From NCBI GenBank assembly GCA_963402885.1, contig OY727097.1, forward strand, positions 28,327,401-28,391,400: a stretch of 64,000 nucleotides of DNA, written 5' to 3'. Source of the DNA: Antedon bifida. Lineage: Eukaryota; Echinodermata; Crinoidea; Comatulida; Antedonidae. This document shows, piece by piece, positions 44,593 through 57,599 of this stretch (positions are counted from its first letter, which is position 1; each line of letters begins with the position of its first letter). A program made the position numbers and the translations under genes. A model generated the notes under the pieces. It was not told the DNA's origin and ran no database searches. It saw only the letters and a program-made list of their open reading frames with translations.

Positions 44593-47155
44593 TTTTCCAT
44601 GATGATTGTCTGTGCTAATAAATAAATAAAAATCTTCTTCGCAGACGAGTGGCGTCTAAGTCGGATTAAGCCAGATAAAATGTCAGAAACAATAAACACA
44701 ATTGATGAAAAACAAAATCATAAGAATTCGTGTATACGTAATTGTTATTACCACGGAAGTTGGCAAAGTGTATGGATCCGTAAAATTGTTAGTTTTGTGT
44801 CTGCAATAATAGAATGGAATCTTCTTTACATTTTTTTAATCAAAAATTATTAAAATGTTTTTTTTTGTTCGCTTTTATCTTACATCACCAGAGGGCGTTA
44901 TTTTTTGACTGAATGTATAAAATGATTTTAATATCTTAATAGAAAATATTTTACACTGAAACAATTTTTTAGTGTAGCCTAAAAATATGGACTTTTACGC
45001 CTTTTGGACATCTTGGTCTATTAAACTACAATTTCTTGCTTAGACTTTGGCTGAGTTACGTGTACCCAGTGGCGAACAAAACAATGCATACTGATTGATG
45101 AGCCATGAGATGATACTAACTGTACAAACTAAACTAGGCTGGCTAAAAGCTATAAAAAATCTAAAAGATACAGAAAGTAGTCGGGGTTCTAGACCGAAAT
45201 TAGTAAAACGATAAATATTTTGGCATATAAGACGTTTCATACGTAGAATACACGAGCTCGTATTTTCAGATAAAAATCGAAACGTGGACTAGGGGTGGAC
45301 TAACATAAAAATAGACAATAAATAAAGATTTGGAGAAAGTCTATCCAGAAAGATGCAAACTCTGGATTCGCCACAATTACGCATGATTATGTAACGGCAG
45401 CTATTTTTCTATGTTATGGTGTTGTAGACCTGCAGTGTGAAGATAACCTCCCCCCTGCGGGGACCGAGGTTTCTATTTGTGTGAAGTTTAATTAATTACA
45501 AGTTTTTGTTTATCGGTAAAAATCACTTGATAGGTCAAGTAGCTGGTATTTTTCTATTATTTCTATAAACTTTCAGAAACGTTTCAGTACTGCTTCATTT
45601 GACCAATCAGAATCGTAGGAACGAACGGTTGCTTGTGATTGGTTGGTTGCGCGTATTTGTTGCGTCTCGCTTGCATATGCGTAAACCAATCATACCGCAA
45701 TTATGTTTAATACTGTGAATGTTATATCCATTTCACGAAGAGAGTTCGGCTATACTACTACATTTTAAACGAAAAATATAAAATACAATCAACGAAATAG
45801 ACAATCATAAATGTAGCGCTCGCAATATCTTTGCAGCTGCAAATTCTTAAAAGAAAAAAAAGATTTAATTGTTATTCTTCAGACTAGTAATTAGAAAGAC
45901 TACTTTGCTGCTTGTAATCAATAATTCCCCTGTTTAACAAAACACAGAAAAAAGATGTTTTAAATAAATATAATTTGCTACGACGAAAAAAGTCATATCC
46001 GCATCAATCATCGCGTGACCTTCATTTTCAAGGTCGATTCGCTGCTAGTAATAAACGCCATGTTAAGCTAGATGAGATCTCTACAAAGGATTGGGATTAT
46101 GTTGTTGTCAAATTGAAGGGTTGTCATCATTTGTGATAACTTAAGCTCGCTAGCCGTATGACATTATATGTATATCACTAAAGGGGATTAGTAAATGCTG
46201 GTATACAATGAGAAAAGTAATCATTAGCAACATAGAAAAACATTTTTTCAAAAATGTTATCCATATCTGAATATCCTTCTATCCAGAACTACATAGTAGG
46301 CTTACACAAGGAATATATTTTTAAAATCATACAATCAAATTAAAAACAACATTAAAGGCCTAACAATAACAATAATTAAATTTAAATTACATATTAATAT
46401 GTAATACTACCCATACAGCTTTATCGACCCGCATATTGTGTACTATTGACACAAATAGTTTAGTTACATCCTGACGTAAGCGGCGTCCTACCCCATGGGA
46501 AACCATTAATGTTACAAGAAAAACGGATTGTTCATTTGTCTGATATATTTCTATGATTCAAACATTTTAAAACGTCGATGTATGTAGTGTTCCAAAGGGC
46601 GCTGTTCAATATTTTCTTGATATCATGGAATCACGAATGCCATTGCTATAACAACACAGTACTCACACAAGTTGGCGGTATTCAACATCTCATTCAAATC
46701 AGAACTGTACGTTGTATCGCAAAGCCAAACAATAGTGGGCGCTATTCAATATTTCCTTTACTTCACTAAATGCTATGGCAACATTTTAAACAGAAATTTA
46801 TATCGATTTGTTAGAAAACAATCCGTCACTCATTTTATTTAATACTGTTTCAACAAACCGACATTCAATTCAAAGATTAGTTAAAAAACATAACGCAATC
46901 CTGTTTTTTAAACTTAGTTTTTTAATGAGGCCTGTCTGAAATGAGCCCTCTATAGTTTCAATTCACATCTATATGCAAATTACAAAACCGAAGAGGCGTG
47001 ATATTCATTTTTATTTTCAAATAGATTATACTACACCCTTCATCACTCTTCCACCTATGAAGAAAATCATGTCCTCCATCCATGCAGCTCTACAAAAACC
47101 AATGACCACACGATTCTGCAGCTGTCCCCTAGGTCAATTATAACTGACTATTTAC
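44593..47155. other. Intergenic with a few weak repeats
   Basis: No gene was recognised. A possible eroded family B core lies at about 45598-45670 (TTTGACCAATCAGAATCG and GCTTGTGATTGGTTGG). Two to three copies of a GGGCGCT(A/G)TTCAATATTT word lie between 46590 and 46790. Confidence 0.4.
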
Positions 47156-47792
47156 AGTCATACACCTAGACTCGTATCTAGATGACTGTCAATGGTCAGT
47201 TAAGATCTACCTAATGACAGCTGCAGACTCATTTCTAACTGACTGTCAATAGTCAGTTAAGATCTACCAAATGACAGCTGGAGACTCGTATCTAGATGAC
47301 TGTTAATAGTCAGTTAAGATCTACCTAATGACAGCTGCAGACTCGTATCTAGATGACTCTCAATAGTCAGTTAAGATCTACCTAATGGCAGCTGCAGACT
47401 GGTATCTAGATGACTGTCAATAGTCAGTTAAGATCTACCTAATGACAGCTGCAGACTGGTATCTAGATGACTGTCAATAGTCAGTTCAGATCTACCTAAT
47501 GACAGCTGCAGACTCATTTCTAACTGACTGTCAATAGTCAGTTCAGATCTACCTAATGACAACTGCAGACTCATTTCTAACTGACTGTCAATAGTCAATA
47601 GTCAGTTCAGATCTACCTAATGACAGCTGCAGACTCGTATCTAGATGACTCTCAATAGTCAGTTAGGATCTACCTAATGACAGCTGCAGACTGGTATCTA
47701 GATGACTGTCAATAGTCAGTTCAGATCTACCTAATGACAGCTGCAGACTCATTTCTAACTGACTGTCAATAGTCAGTTCAGATCTACCTAAT
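47156..47792. repeat. 58 bp satellite array, left block
   Basis: Eleven units of about 57-60 bp around TCAGTTAAGATCTACCTAAT, then GACAGCTGCAGACTCGTATC and TAGATGACTGTCAATAG. Variants alternate TAGATGACT with TAACTGACT. One unit has a CAATAGTC duplication at 47589. The core CAGTTAAGATNTANCTANTG also underlies the 129 bp satellite at 26.9 kb. Confidence 0.88.
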
Positions 47793-48287
47793 CCATCCAT
47801 TTAACACCCGATTTAATGACCCGTTTAATCTCTCGATCCCCTTCTGCCGTACGACTCTATCTCAAACCAATATAACATACCAAGGTCCCAAACTCTGGAA
47901 TAAACTCCCAGTAAATATTAAGTCAATTTCATTTAGAACACAATTTGCCATCAAAGTCAAAGAACATTTGATAACATTATATGATGTTTAGTTTATTTCT
48001 AGTTTTTTCTATTTAAAAAACAAACAAAAAAATGTGTATAATATTCTTCTATTACTTATTTCATATTCATATTGATAATGCCAGTGAGTTATTAATTTTC
48101 ATTTATGTAATTAATTTTCTTCAGATTTTTCTTTCTCAGAAATGATATTCGTTCTAGTTTAAGTTTTATTTATTTTAAAAGGCCAAAACTCGATAAGCGA
48201 AAGCTTTTTTTTTGGTCTTTTGTCTTTAGTTTTGATTTTATGTATATGAAAAAGAACAAACAAGAAAGAAAGACAATAAAGATTATA
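47793..48287 (+). mobile_element. 5'-truncated LINE inserted into the satellite
   Basis: Splits the satellite exactly within the unit CTACCTAATGACA, with TAAT on both sides (47789-47792 and 48288-48291). The first 198 bp are the end of a reverse-transcriptase reading frame of 65 codons with the GPKLWNKLP motif, stop TAG at 47989-47991. A 3' UTR of about 295 bp follows, ending AAAGACAATAAAGATTATA. The motif near the C terminus is common in Jockey/CR1-group non-LTR elements. It is a dead, 5'-truncated copy. Confidence 0.82.
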
Positions 48288-48478
48288 TAATGACAACTGC
48301 AGACTCATTTCTAACTGACTGTCAATAGTCAATAGTCAGTTCAGATCTACCTAATGACAGCTGCAGACTCGTATCTAGATGACTCTCAATAGTCAGTTAA
48401 GATCTACCAAATGACAGCTGCAGACTCGTATCTAGATGACTCTCAATAGTCAGTTACAGTATACCTAGTGACAACTTC
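48288..48478. repeat. 58 bp satellite array, right block
   Basis: Three further units resume in phase after the LINE. The last is diverged (CAGTTACAGTATACCTAGTG) and the array then fades out. Together with the left block there are about 14 units. Confidence 0.85.
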
Positions 48479-49679
48479 AGAATTTGGTGCAAGGATTATG
48501 AATTATGCATGAATTAGGTATACAATCCTTGAAATTGTGTTATTATTGTACGCATCGTGTCTATAATACCTATATGTAGACTAGGACAACCAGAACTATT
48601 AACATCATAAATGAAGATGTATTAATAGACTGCAGAGTTAAATCTGCAACACGTTTTAACACAACTAAATTAGCATGGTCGTTATATTGAACACGTTCTA
48701 GATTGTTCTTTTTGTACTAATGGGTCTTCCTATTTTTTTTCGCAATATATAACATATTATTATTTTTTTGCTCGACGTTAACAAAGATGCTTTTGTGTGA
48801 ACTAAAAGCTTTAGTGAGAAAGATGAATATAACCAACCATCGTCTACAAAATTACTAGTTATTAATAACTATTTTAGTTTACCGGATATTAAAAAAAGAA
48901 TCATTTGAAAAAATACGAAAATATTGATTAACCTGATTCCTGGCTGCACGGAAACAAGCAAAAAAAATGTATATATAATTAACTTAAATGTTTCTTTATC
49001 ATTCTGTTAGTTGATCTATTTCTTCTAGCCTTCGTATATTCGGAGCAGATTGTGTAGAGCTTATTCAGGCAGGATTCATTATTTGTATCATGCAGTGTAC
49101 CAGAGTAACCAATGTGACAATCATATTTCTGAAGTAAAACTTGATATTTAACATTTGTTAATGTTATGTAAAGTGATATGTTCACATCAAATTGTCTGTT
49201 TTGACTTTTATCCTATTTATTTCAAAGAAATGTAAAATAAAAAGATTTTAATGACATCAAATAAAAAGAAATACATTAGAAAGAATCTCTTGTGAAAGGT
49301 TTGGAATTCTACACTTTTAAGTATGAGTTTCAAACCATTATTTTAGAAGTTAACATTTACATTGTCAACTTTTATCATGCAGTGGGGAACGAATTGGGTG
49401 ATTCGAGGAGGTGAACTCGCGTCTACAATTCCCATGACGGATTACAATAACGAACAACGCATTTTACAAGATTACCCATGTTATTACGAATGATCGCAAG
49501 GCTTAGCCTACGAACCAAAGAAGGATATAGCAATACAACATTAACGTTTGTTTTCCAATATAGGCGAATTTATCTAATCGAAAGTGTCAATGTATACGCA
49601 TGCGTATTCAAATGTGTTCTCTTTCGCGGTACGTGTGAAGAAAAACGCATCCGTTCACGGTGACTGCTGTTCCGTGGCG
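48479..49679. other. Intergenic, nothing recognised
   Basis: A+T-rich without a gene or clear element. Confidence 0.45.
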
Positions 49680-49836
49680 TTAAGCGTGGCCCCTACTAGG
49701 ACGCAACGCAAGGCTGTGTACGCACAACGCAAGCGAGTTGAACAATAAGAAGCCACTCTTCGAATAATCCATCGCTTGTGATTGGTCAAATCACTTACGT
49801 TGCGTTACGTCCTTGCGTTGCGATAGACGAGTAGGT
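49680..49836. mobile_element. MITE family B, copy 8
   Basis: Left end AGCGTGGCCCCTACTAGG; core GAGTTGAACAATAAG (left CCAAT box lost) and CTTGTGATTGGTCAAATC (right box intact). The right end fades at TTGCGATAGACGAG. Confidence 0.78.
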
Positions 49837-51630
49837 ATCTGGCTTTTATGACTATATACCCGATATTCTATACGTATCTATGAATTTAATCACTGTCTCG
49901 ATTATCCTAGTAGTATTATGTATTCTACGTACGGGTTGCATACTTTGGGAATGTCATATACAATTAGACAGAACTTGGCATCGGGATTGGTCATAATGGG
50001 CAAAAACAACCACTGCTTTTGGTACTAAACACCGTGTTTCATCACTAAGGTGCTAGTATAACTAGATAATTGCTGGAAACAGGGCTAATTACACTTTGGT
50101 CTAGCCTAGGAAGTAGTTCATTGCCCATTACAATATCTAGGTGTAGAGCGTGCAAGCAACGTGTGTTTTAGCACTATGATTTATCAGCCCAATTGTTCCA
50201 TCGACAGGCTAAAATGGGTAAATGTGTTTTTGTATCTGAAATGAATCCATTAGTGCAGTATAATGCATGTATAACTGGAATTCCACATCTTAGATCTGAC
50301 ACACACATTCACGTTACTATTATTGTTTTACTGTAATAGATGTTTTTATTCGTAAAAATGTTAGTATTTCTCAACTTGAGCTTTTCAAACCAGGTTTACT
50401 GAGATTACTAACATTATTAAAATAGCGACGTTACGTTTTCACGATGCGCCAGCCGACTACGCAGCTGTTGAATCGAAAAGTCATTGTGCAAGCTCAGAAA
50501 TATGAGTACGCGCAAAATGAGTGGCACGAACTTAGCACCTAGATTCTGTCTGCCATTATAATTTGTCTCTACCGATTTTCTTTGTTTTCATTTGTATCTT
50601 TTAAAAAATGTATCCGAGTCTTAATTTGTTTTATTTTTTTAAGAAGTATTTTAGCAAATCTTCTTATAAACTGTGTTCTCACGTACTCACATTCAGAACA
50701 TTTTTGGATGAGAATCAAAACTATATTCTCCAGACCTTTAACATAAGATCGTTTCCAAGTTGGGGGCTAGGGTACATGAATGAGGATTGTAAACTCATTC
50801 TCTCTACACAACACCTTTACACTATGCTAGACAACAAATAAACTACCTAAAAAAATAAACTGTTAAGACACCCCAGGGGGGGGGGGGGCTATCGACAAAC
50901 AGTCAGTATGAACATAGTAACGTGGTTGCAGGGGTCACCGGGGTCCATGTTAATCGAACTAATAGCCTCTTGTCTATAATTAATATATGATCAATAAACT
51001 TGTTCAATTTATCGAGTCAGGTTATTCAGGGTGACAGTGCATCTTTTAATTTTCATTTTGATTACACGAGCGGATGTTACCGTAACGTATTTCGACTTTT
51101 AGTGTCGTTATAAAACATCAATTCTGGTGAAGTAAAGGCACGAACGATAATATATAGTCACTAAATTTAGACTAAACAAGCGGAAAATTCTTCCGGCGAA
51201 GTAAATGTTGTCATTTGAAAATTAAACAGTAACATGTTTTCCGAGAATAAAGTCAAAGATTTTACATCATACCTGAAATATGTTGAAGTAACTGGACTAC
51301 TGAATCGAAAAACACATCCTAAAAAAAGAGAAAATAATTAAGTAAAAAAAATAAGTATTTTACTACGCTAACATAAATAATAATAAATAAATGTAAGTAT
51401 TGTACAGTAAGACAGAGATGGCTAGTTTATATGCATGTTATCAAATTTTCTTTGTCACAATCCAAAACAATAATAAAATTAAAGTATAGTACAATTAACA
51501 AATTGGCAACATCATACGAGCCATGAGTAGATCTTAAGTATTACTTAAATAGGCCTATTTTATTTAAAAATAACAATCACAAAGAATATAGATAGGAGAG
51601 ATGGTTATTACCTATTTTGATGGGGAGAGA
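49837..51630. other. Intergenic, nothing recognised
   Basis: Contains a G homopolymer of about 13 bases at 50876-50888. A 77-codon frame at 50608-50841 has no recognised domain and no supporting signals. Confidence 0.4.
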
Positions 51631-51631
51631 G

Positions 51632-51763
51632 CAACCAAAAAGTGCCCATATTATGGACATGATGATGTCATATCACTACCATATTTGAGCATACCACTAC
51701 CATATTTGAGCACATCACACTTTGTTTTGGTCAAACTAGTTTGATAGTGTCGACAAATCTTTA
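51632..51763. mobile_element. MITE family A, copy 13, left end lost
   Basis: Starts inside the element at about AAAAAGTGCCCATATTATGG. The right end is recognisable (AACTAGTTTGATAGTGTCGA) but mutated beyond it. Two CATATTTGAGCA blocks. Confidence 0.75.
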
Positions 51764-52317
51764 CACTACTACCAGGAAATGTTATCGAATCCAATAATAG
51801 ATACTATAACTGTTACCATGTAACGATAACAACAGAACAACATGCGAAATTGAAATAATACGCTTTTAAGCATAATTGCTTGTTTTTTCTTCAAATCATT
51901 TTTTGCAATTTTTGAGATAATAACACAGATTATGAAGACCTTGTGACTAACACTATAAACATTGCTCGTCGATCACATTCTAAGTACCTTATTGAAACAC
52001 GCAGAAAAAAAAAAACAGCGCTGAATGCTATATTGATATGATCCGCAATGCACTTTCTTGAAATATCAAACCAGGTATGTAACGTAACTATTGTATTTTA
52101 ATTTATTTTCATTGTGATACTTATGACCGAATAAGTAGCAATTACCATCATTATTAGTAGTAAATTGTGTTTTGAAAAAAGGGAAATTATTGCAATTATG
52201 AAATTATTGAATGACCTGAATACAAAGCCTAATAGTAATAATCATTATTGGAAAGCATTTGAATGTTCTGAGGCAGCATTCATGCTTCATGCTAAAGACG
52301 TGTTGACGGTGCGATAT
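51764..52317. other. Intergenic, nothing recognised
   Basis: A+T-rich, no gene or element seen. Confidence 0.4.
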
Positions 52318-52475
52318 ACAGCTTGGTTCCCACTCGCAACACAACGATGTAGGCACAATGAAAGTGATTTGACCAATCATAAGAGACAGTTTGGATGATC
52401 TACGCACCGTGATTGGTCAATTTACTTGCAGTGCGCTTACGTCCTTGTGCTGTGTGCAAGTGGGCACCAAGCTTA
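52318..52475. mobile_element. MITE family B, copy 9
   Basis: Ends AGCTTGGTTCCCACTCG and CAAGTGGGCACCAAGCT. Both CCAAT boxes are intact (GACCAATCATAAG and GTGATTGGTCAATT). Both strands read open through it because of its symmetry; neither frame is a gene. Confidence 0.85.
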
Positions 52476-52574
52476 AGTTGGCGTGTACTGGAGGAGGCAT
52501 TTATCAACGGGGATTAATCATTTTGTAATCACTAATCAAAATCCAATCCATCATTCAGCCTTATGAATCCACCT

Positions 52575-52736
52575 TTATGCTTGGTTCTCACTAGGACGCA
52601 ACGCAAGGACGTAAGCGCAACGCCAATAATTTAACCAATCACAAGCGATGGATCATCCGAACTCTCGCTTGTGATGGTTAGCTCACTTGCGTTGTCCCTA
52701 CGTCGTTGTGTTGCGTCCAAATGGGAACCATGCTCC
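52575..52736. mobile_element. MITE family B, copy 10
   Basis: Ends GCTTGGTTCTCACTAGG and AAATGGGAACCATGC. The left box reads AACCAATCACAAGCG; the right box has lost ATTGG (CTTGTGATGGTTAGC). About 100 bp from the previous element. Confidence 0.83.
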
Positions 52737-53465
52737 AATAATCAAATAAAATACCAAGGGTGTTGCATTGGTGTAGCTTGTAGTTGATATATATTCTAGC
52801 ACTTTTTTAAATAACATAAAATTAAATGAATTTGTAGCGTATTATTTTGATTGAATTTTGGCGTGAAACATATCGGTCTCGGTGGCCTTGATGCGTATTA
52901 TTTAACCGGATAAGTTAAAAACAAAGCTCATGAAACCAACTTACCAGTGGATAAATAAGCCCAAACGGGCCCAAGACCACAAGGAAGCAACAGTTGACAC
53001 GCGCGCGTACACAACAATTATAATACGCGAACGCGAACTCTTTTTTTACAGAATACGAATGAAAATGCAGCATTATGAATAATATTCTGTATTATACTTA
53101 AAAAAAACTTAATCTAAGATATCGTAAAAGGTAACGATAAACCACATCGACGCCGTTATGAACATAATAATGTTTCTTGGAAATAATACTTGTATTTTAC
53201 GATGTAACCGATGTATTAAAGCATTGGGATCAAAAATGAAGCCAACAAGTCAATCAACTACACTGAAAGAAGTTGCCGACATCGTGCATAAGTGCATGTT
53301 AGGTATATTGTATATTGTACTATAGAATCACAGTTTGTAATTAGTGAGTTTTGTTTTTCAAATGTCAAATCTTTAACAACTGATGAAATACGTGAATTAA
53401 TATGGAATGATGATGAGGAACTATGTCAGTAATGTAAGAGAGAGTTGACATCCATACTCTAAAGT
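52737..53465. other. Intergenic, nothing recognised
   Basis: A+T-rich except for a short CGCGCGT run at about 53000. Confidence 0.4.
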
Positions 53466-53617
53466 TTAAACTTGGTTGGACGCAACGCAAGGACGTAAAC
53501 TCAACGCAAGATACTAGTAGACCATCGCAAGCGACTAGACAAATGAAAAGCGATAGTTTGAATAATCCATCGCTTGTAATTGGTCAACTTACGTCCCTTT
53601 CGTTGCATCCTATTAGC
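53466..53617. mobile_element. MITE family B, copy 11, degraded
   Basis: ACTTGGTTGGACGCAACGC has lost CCCACTA from the terminus. The left box has become GACCATCGCAAGCG; the right box TGTAATTGGTCAACTTACG remains. The right terminus fades at CATCCTATTAGC. Confidence 0.65.
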
Positions 53618-53868
53618 TTATGTACGCTTACATAAGACTATATAATATGTCATGTTATCATACATACCAAAATAAACGTATTGCATATATTGTGATCACT
53701 ATTTGACCTTCAATTAATTCATTTTTAGAAAGTCAACAACGACCAATCGTTGACAGTCAATCAAAATACCATAATCAAAATCAGTTCATTATGTTTTTAC
53801 CGATGCGGCAATTTTAATCTTACGTTCAAACACTGGTTTATGCTGGAAATGTTCGTACGTTTCATGTC

Positions 53869-53981
53869 TAAAGCTCTGTCTACACTATCAAACTAGTTTG
53901 AAGTGATGTGCCCATCATTGTGTCCATATGGGCACATCACATTTTGTTGTTACATACATTTTGTCGGTGCAGACAGAGCTT
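53869..53981. mobile_element. MITE family A, copy 14, shortest
   Basis: About 113 bp. Good left end; right end TTTTGTCGGTGCAGACAGAG has diverged. The interior keeps only GATGTGCCCATCATTGTG and ATGGGCACATCAC. Confidence 0.8.
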
Positions 53982-54650
53982 CAGAAACTATCAACTGCGG
54001 GGAAGGTTGATGGGAAGCGACGGAACCAATACCTAACTCAACCTAACCCTAAATAATATCTCTCACCACTATAATGCCTAAAACAAACCACATCGATTTG
54101 AACCCTTCATTTTCAATATTGGGACGCTAAAGCCTATTCGGTCCTACAGCAGGCTTGCCGAAATGCGTTGACATAACGTATATAAACAATGAGGCATTTT
54201 TAGAGTACAATGGAAGAAAATATCGGTCAATTCTCTACCAGGTTAAAAGACAATAAGGGCACATTTTAATTGTTTGTTTTTTCAGTAAGAAACTATTTAA
54301 GATTTTTTTCTGTAATGAAAGATAATCAAAAGCAATAAAAAAGATATCATGTTTTTAAATGATTGCCGCCGCAGCATTACTTACATCGTGTAATATTGCA
54401 GAATATTAAAAATACTATTATAGTATATACTTATACAATATACTTGCATCAATAAAGAAGTTCTAAATAAGACCGCCTTTATTAAAGCCGGACTGTTATG
54501 AGAATAATAATCATGTTTTACACTGATGTATATGAAGATGAACACTGTGATGTTTACTTGAAATGAGATATGATTTTTAAAATATACCAATATTGTCTGT
54601 TTCATGAGAAGGTCTATATTTGTATTTATTTATTTAAATCCAAAAGCAAT
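53982..54650. other. Intergenic, nothing recognised
   Basis: No gene or element seen. Confidence 0.4.
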
Positions 54651-54654
54651 TTAC

Positions 54655-55130
54655 TGAACACTGAAAAAATGACAATGCTGTGGGTATCAGTGGCTGGATC
54701 TCAATGGAGATACAAAATAAAATAAGCACTGACAAAATGACAATGCTGTGGGTATCAGTGACTGGATCTCAATGGAGATACAAAATAAAATAAGCACTGA
54801 CAAAATGACAATGCTGTGGGTATCAGTGGCTGGATCTCAATGGAGATACAAATAATATAAGCACTGAAAAATGACAATGCTGTGGGTATCAGTGGCTGGA
54901 TCTTAATGTAGATACAAATAATATAAGCACTGAAAAAATGACAATGTTGTGGGTATCAGTGGATGGATCTCAATGGAGATACAAATAATATAAGCACTGA
55001 AAAATGACAATGCTGTGGGTATCAGTGGCTGGATCTTAATGTAGATACAAATAATATAAGCACTGAAAAAATGACAATGCTGTGGTTATCAGTGTCTGGA
55101 TCTCAATGGAGATACAAAATAAAATAAGTA
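54655..55130. repeat. About 68-70 bp tandem array, seven units
   Basis: The unit carries ATGACAATGCTGTGGGTATC, then AGTGGCTGGATCTCAATGG and AGATACAAA(A)TAA. Two unit types (CTCAATGGAGATAC and CTTAATGTAGATAC) alternate in the second half, suggesting later duplication of dimers. A lone diverged relative lies at 13272. Confidence 0.88.
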
Positions 55131-55309
55131 AAAAGCAAAATAAAAACAATAAGTAAAACAGCCAAACAAAAAATTTAGCAAATCTTTCGGGCAACACTAG
55201 CCCATCGTCGATGCAATTGAAAATATTAAGAGATAATTATTATTGAGATGTTTATAACCATATTTTATAACATGGATAACATTTTCATTATGTATGTTCT
55301 GAAAAAATT

Positions 55310-55600
55310 GATCGATGTTTCATTATTGATTGATGGTAAGATACAGTAATATAGTAATAAGAATAACATATGATCCAATAGGCCTATTCATCTTTTAAAA
55401 CATTAAAGCTTTTTCAAAAATGAAAAGTCTGATCAACCAGTGGTGTCTCGAAATTGATCGATGGTAATAACATACTAATAATAACAAAATATGACCCAAT
55501 AGGCCTATTCATCTTTTAAAAACATTAAAGCTTTTTCAAAAATTTCAATCAAATTTAGAAAATAAAGTCTGATCAACAAGCAGTGGTGTTTCAGAATAAT
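55310..55600. repeat. Two-copy direct repeat (about 120-150 bp)
   Basis: Both copies share CCAATAGGCCTATTCATCTT, AACATTAAAGCTTTTTCAAA and AGTCTGATCAAC. Each contains a TAGGCCTA octamer. Confidence 0.7.
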
Positions 55601-56164
55601 CTAGAGTAAAAGCTCTTCCTAATCTAAATTATAATTTTACATTACTTCGTTATTCGAAATTACTGCCATTCCCCTGTGTTCTCTGTCTTGTCTTTTTCCT
55701 CCCAGGCTATGACCAACACTGAGCAAAATATTATCAACTTGAAATAACCAATTACGGCAACAAATAAATCGGAAATTATTATTAATATAGAATACAGAAT
55801 GACGTCATGCGTTCAGTATCATCTCCTTACACTGTATGTTATAATATCATTTTTTTTTTGCCTTTAATAATCACACTGAATTTTTATATTTACATTTCGT
55901 ATCCGAATCAACATTTTACATCCTCAAAATCTACGATAAGTTCATGGTAAATGATTTATCGTGAGCTTATACTTCAATTTATCATCTCTAATTCGAATTC
56001 ATGTGGCAAAAAGTAACGTATACGGATTTTTTTTAAACCAAGTATTACACAGATCCGTAGAAAAACAACATCAGAAGTCAAACTGTGAAACTGAATCGAG
56101 GACGAAAATTGATAATTAAATTAATGCATTTAGACGCATTTTAAGGGGACAATTAAATTACCAT

Positions 56165-56412
56165 TTTAAATGACAATAATGAACATTTTAGGTTACAATA
56201 AAATGAACATTTTAAATGACAATAATGAACATTTGAGGTGATAATAAAATGAACATGTTAGGTGACAATAAAATGAACATTTTAAATGACAATAATGAAC
56301 ATTTAAGGTGATAATAAAATGAACATTTTAAATGACAATAATGAACATTTTAGGTGACAATAAAATGAACATTTCAAATGACAATAATGAACATTCAAGG
56401 TGACAATAAAAA
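56165..56412. repeat. A+T-rich minisatellite
   Basis: Irregular tandem repeats of AATGAACATTTTAAATGACA and AATAATGAACATTTAAGGTG type words, about 20-47 bp per unit, alternating two variants. Confidence 0.75.
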
Positions 56413-57599
56413 TGTCAAGTGATCTTAATTATAGAGAAATCCGATTTTAAAAACTAATATAGTCATGGAAGCCGCAGCGCCGACGTGCAATTGAGTTATT
56501 TTTTACATACACGGCACCTCATACTACGATGGATGAGTTCTCCACGAAGAATGATTTCGAAACGTTTCATTTGATTAAATTATGTAAAGATCGAACTTTG
56601 GCATTAATACTAATAAACAACTTTATTCGGAATAATATATTATCAGCGTATACTTGTCTTGTTTACAATAAAACTGTGTACCGTATATAAAAATAAAATG
56701 CTTAGCCACTAAACTCACAGTGAATCAAGTGTATGGAAGTGCCGCTTCAAGAGTACATCATTTACCAATTTAGGCTAAAGTACTATATATCTAAAAAGCA
56801 ACATTTCAATATCTTGAAGCAGTAGTAGGATAGACGAAAATTAATTGCTTATCGAGATATAAATAGCGCCAGGTTTTCTTTTTTGCCCCTTTGCCCCGAC
56901 GGAAGCTAATTAAGAACTCAATTTGATAGCAAGGAATAGTTGCGGACCTAATTGACGTACAATAATCAATAAAGCCATTCTATGGGGGTAGAATGAGATC
57001 ATTAATACTTATAATGGTCGGCTGCCATCCAACGTATCACTCTCATAGTCCCCAGGCTTTTATAATAACCCCAACCACGCACTTGTGCGCATAACACTAA
57101 AATGGACTTGCATTACCTAAATGATACGCGGAAAACAGAAATCTTGACTGCATTAAAAAGTAATTGAAATGGTGTCATGACAATGTTTTAACGTTATATA
57201 TCTTTTCCTTGCAATGCAAGTTGACAGATATCGTGTTATTACATGTATGTTTGTATGAGCTTGATGTGTCGCTACAGTCCGCATACACACACATAGCAAA
57301 ACTCAATACGGTGTTTAATTATGTTGCTAGGTAAAAAAAACACTGAGAAAAAAAATAACATGCTGTTTTTACTACCTATTGTATTACGTTTAATGAAGCT
57401 AAGTGTAATATTATATGGCAACAAGTTATGAACACAATAACTGTTAAAATCTCTCTTTCTCATGACAATAGGTCTATGTATATCCATTACGCACCTCGTA
57501 AAATTAAACAAAATAATATTTTGACAATATATATTATATAATACAAAACAAGATTCGAGATTAAAGTGTAATGGGAATGTTTCAAGCAAGCAAAATGAC
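56413..57599. other. Intergenic, nothing recognised
   Basis: No gene. A 105-codon minus-strand frame at 57.3-57.6 kb is Phe/Ile/Asn-rich with no recognised domain. Confidence 0.45.

Noticed and set aside
45598..45670. Another family B MITE
   Set aside because: Two CCAAT-type boxes in the right orientation are visible, but no termini; too eroded to call as an element.
47156..48478. CRISPR-like array
   Set aside because: Repeats abut without spacers and are a satellite interrupted by a LINE.
50608..50841. 77-codon + strand frame
   Set aside because: Reads fairly protein-like towards its end but has no recognised domain, splice sites or homologous neighbour.
57272..57589. 105-codon - strand reading frame
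   Set aside because: Composition is what T-rich DNA gives by chance; no domain, signals or neighbours support it.
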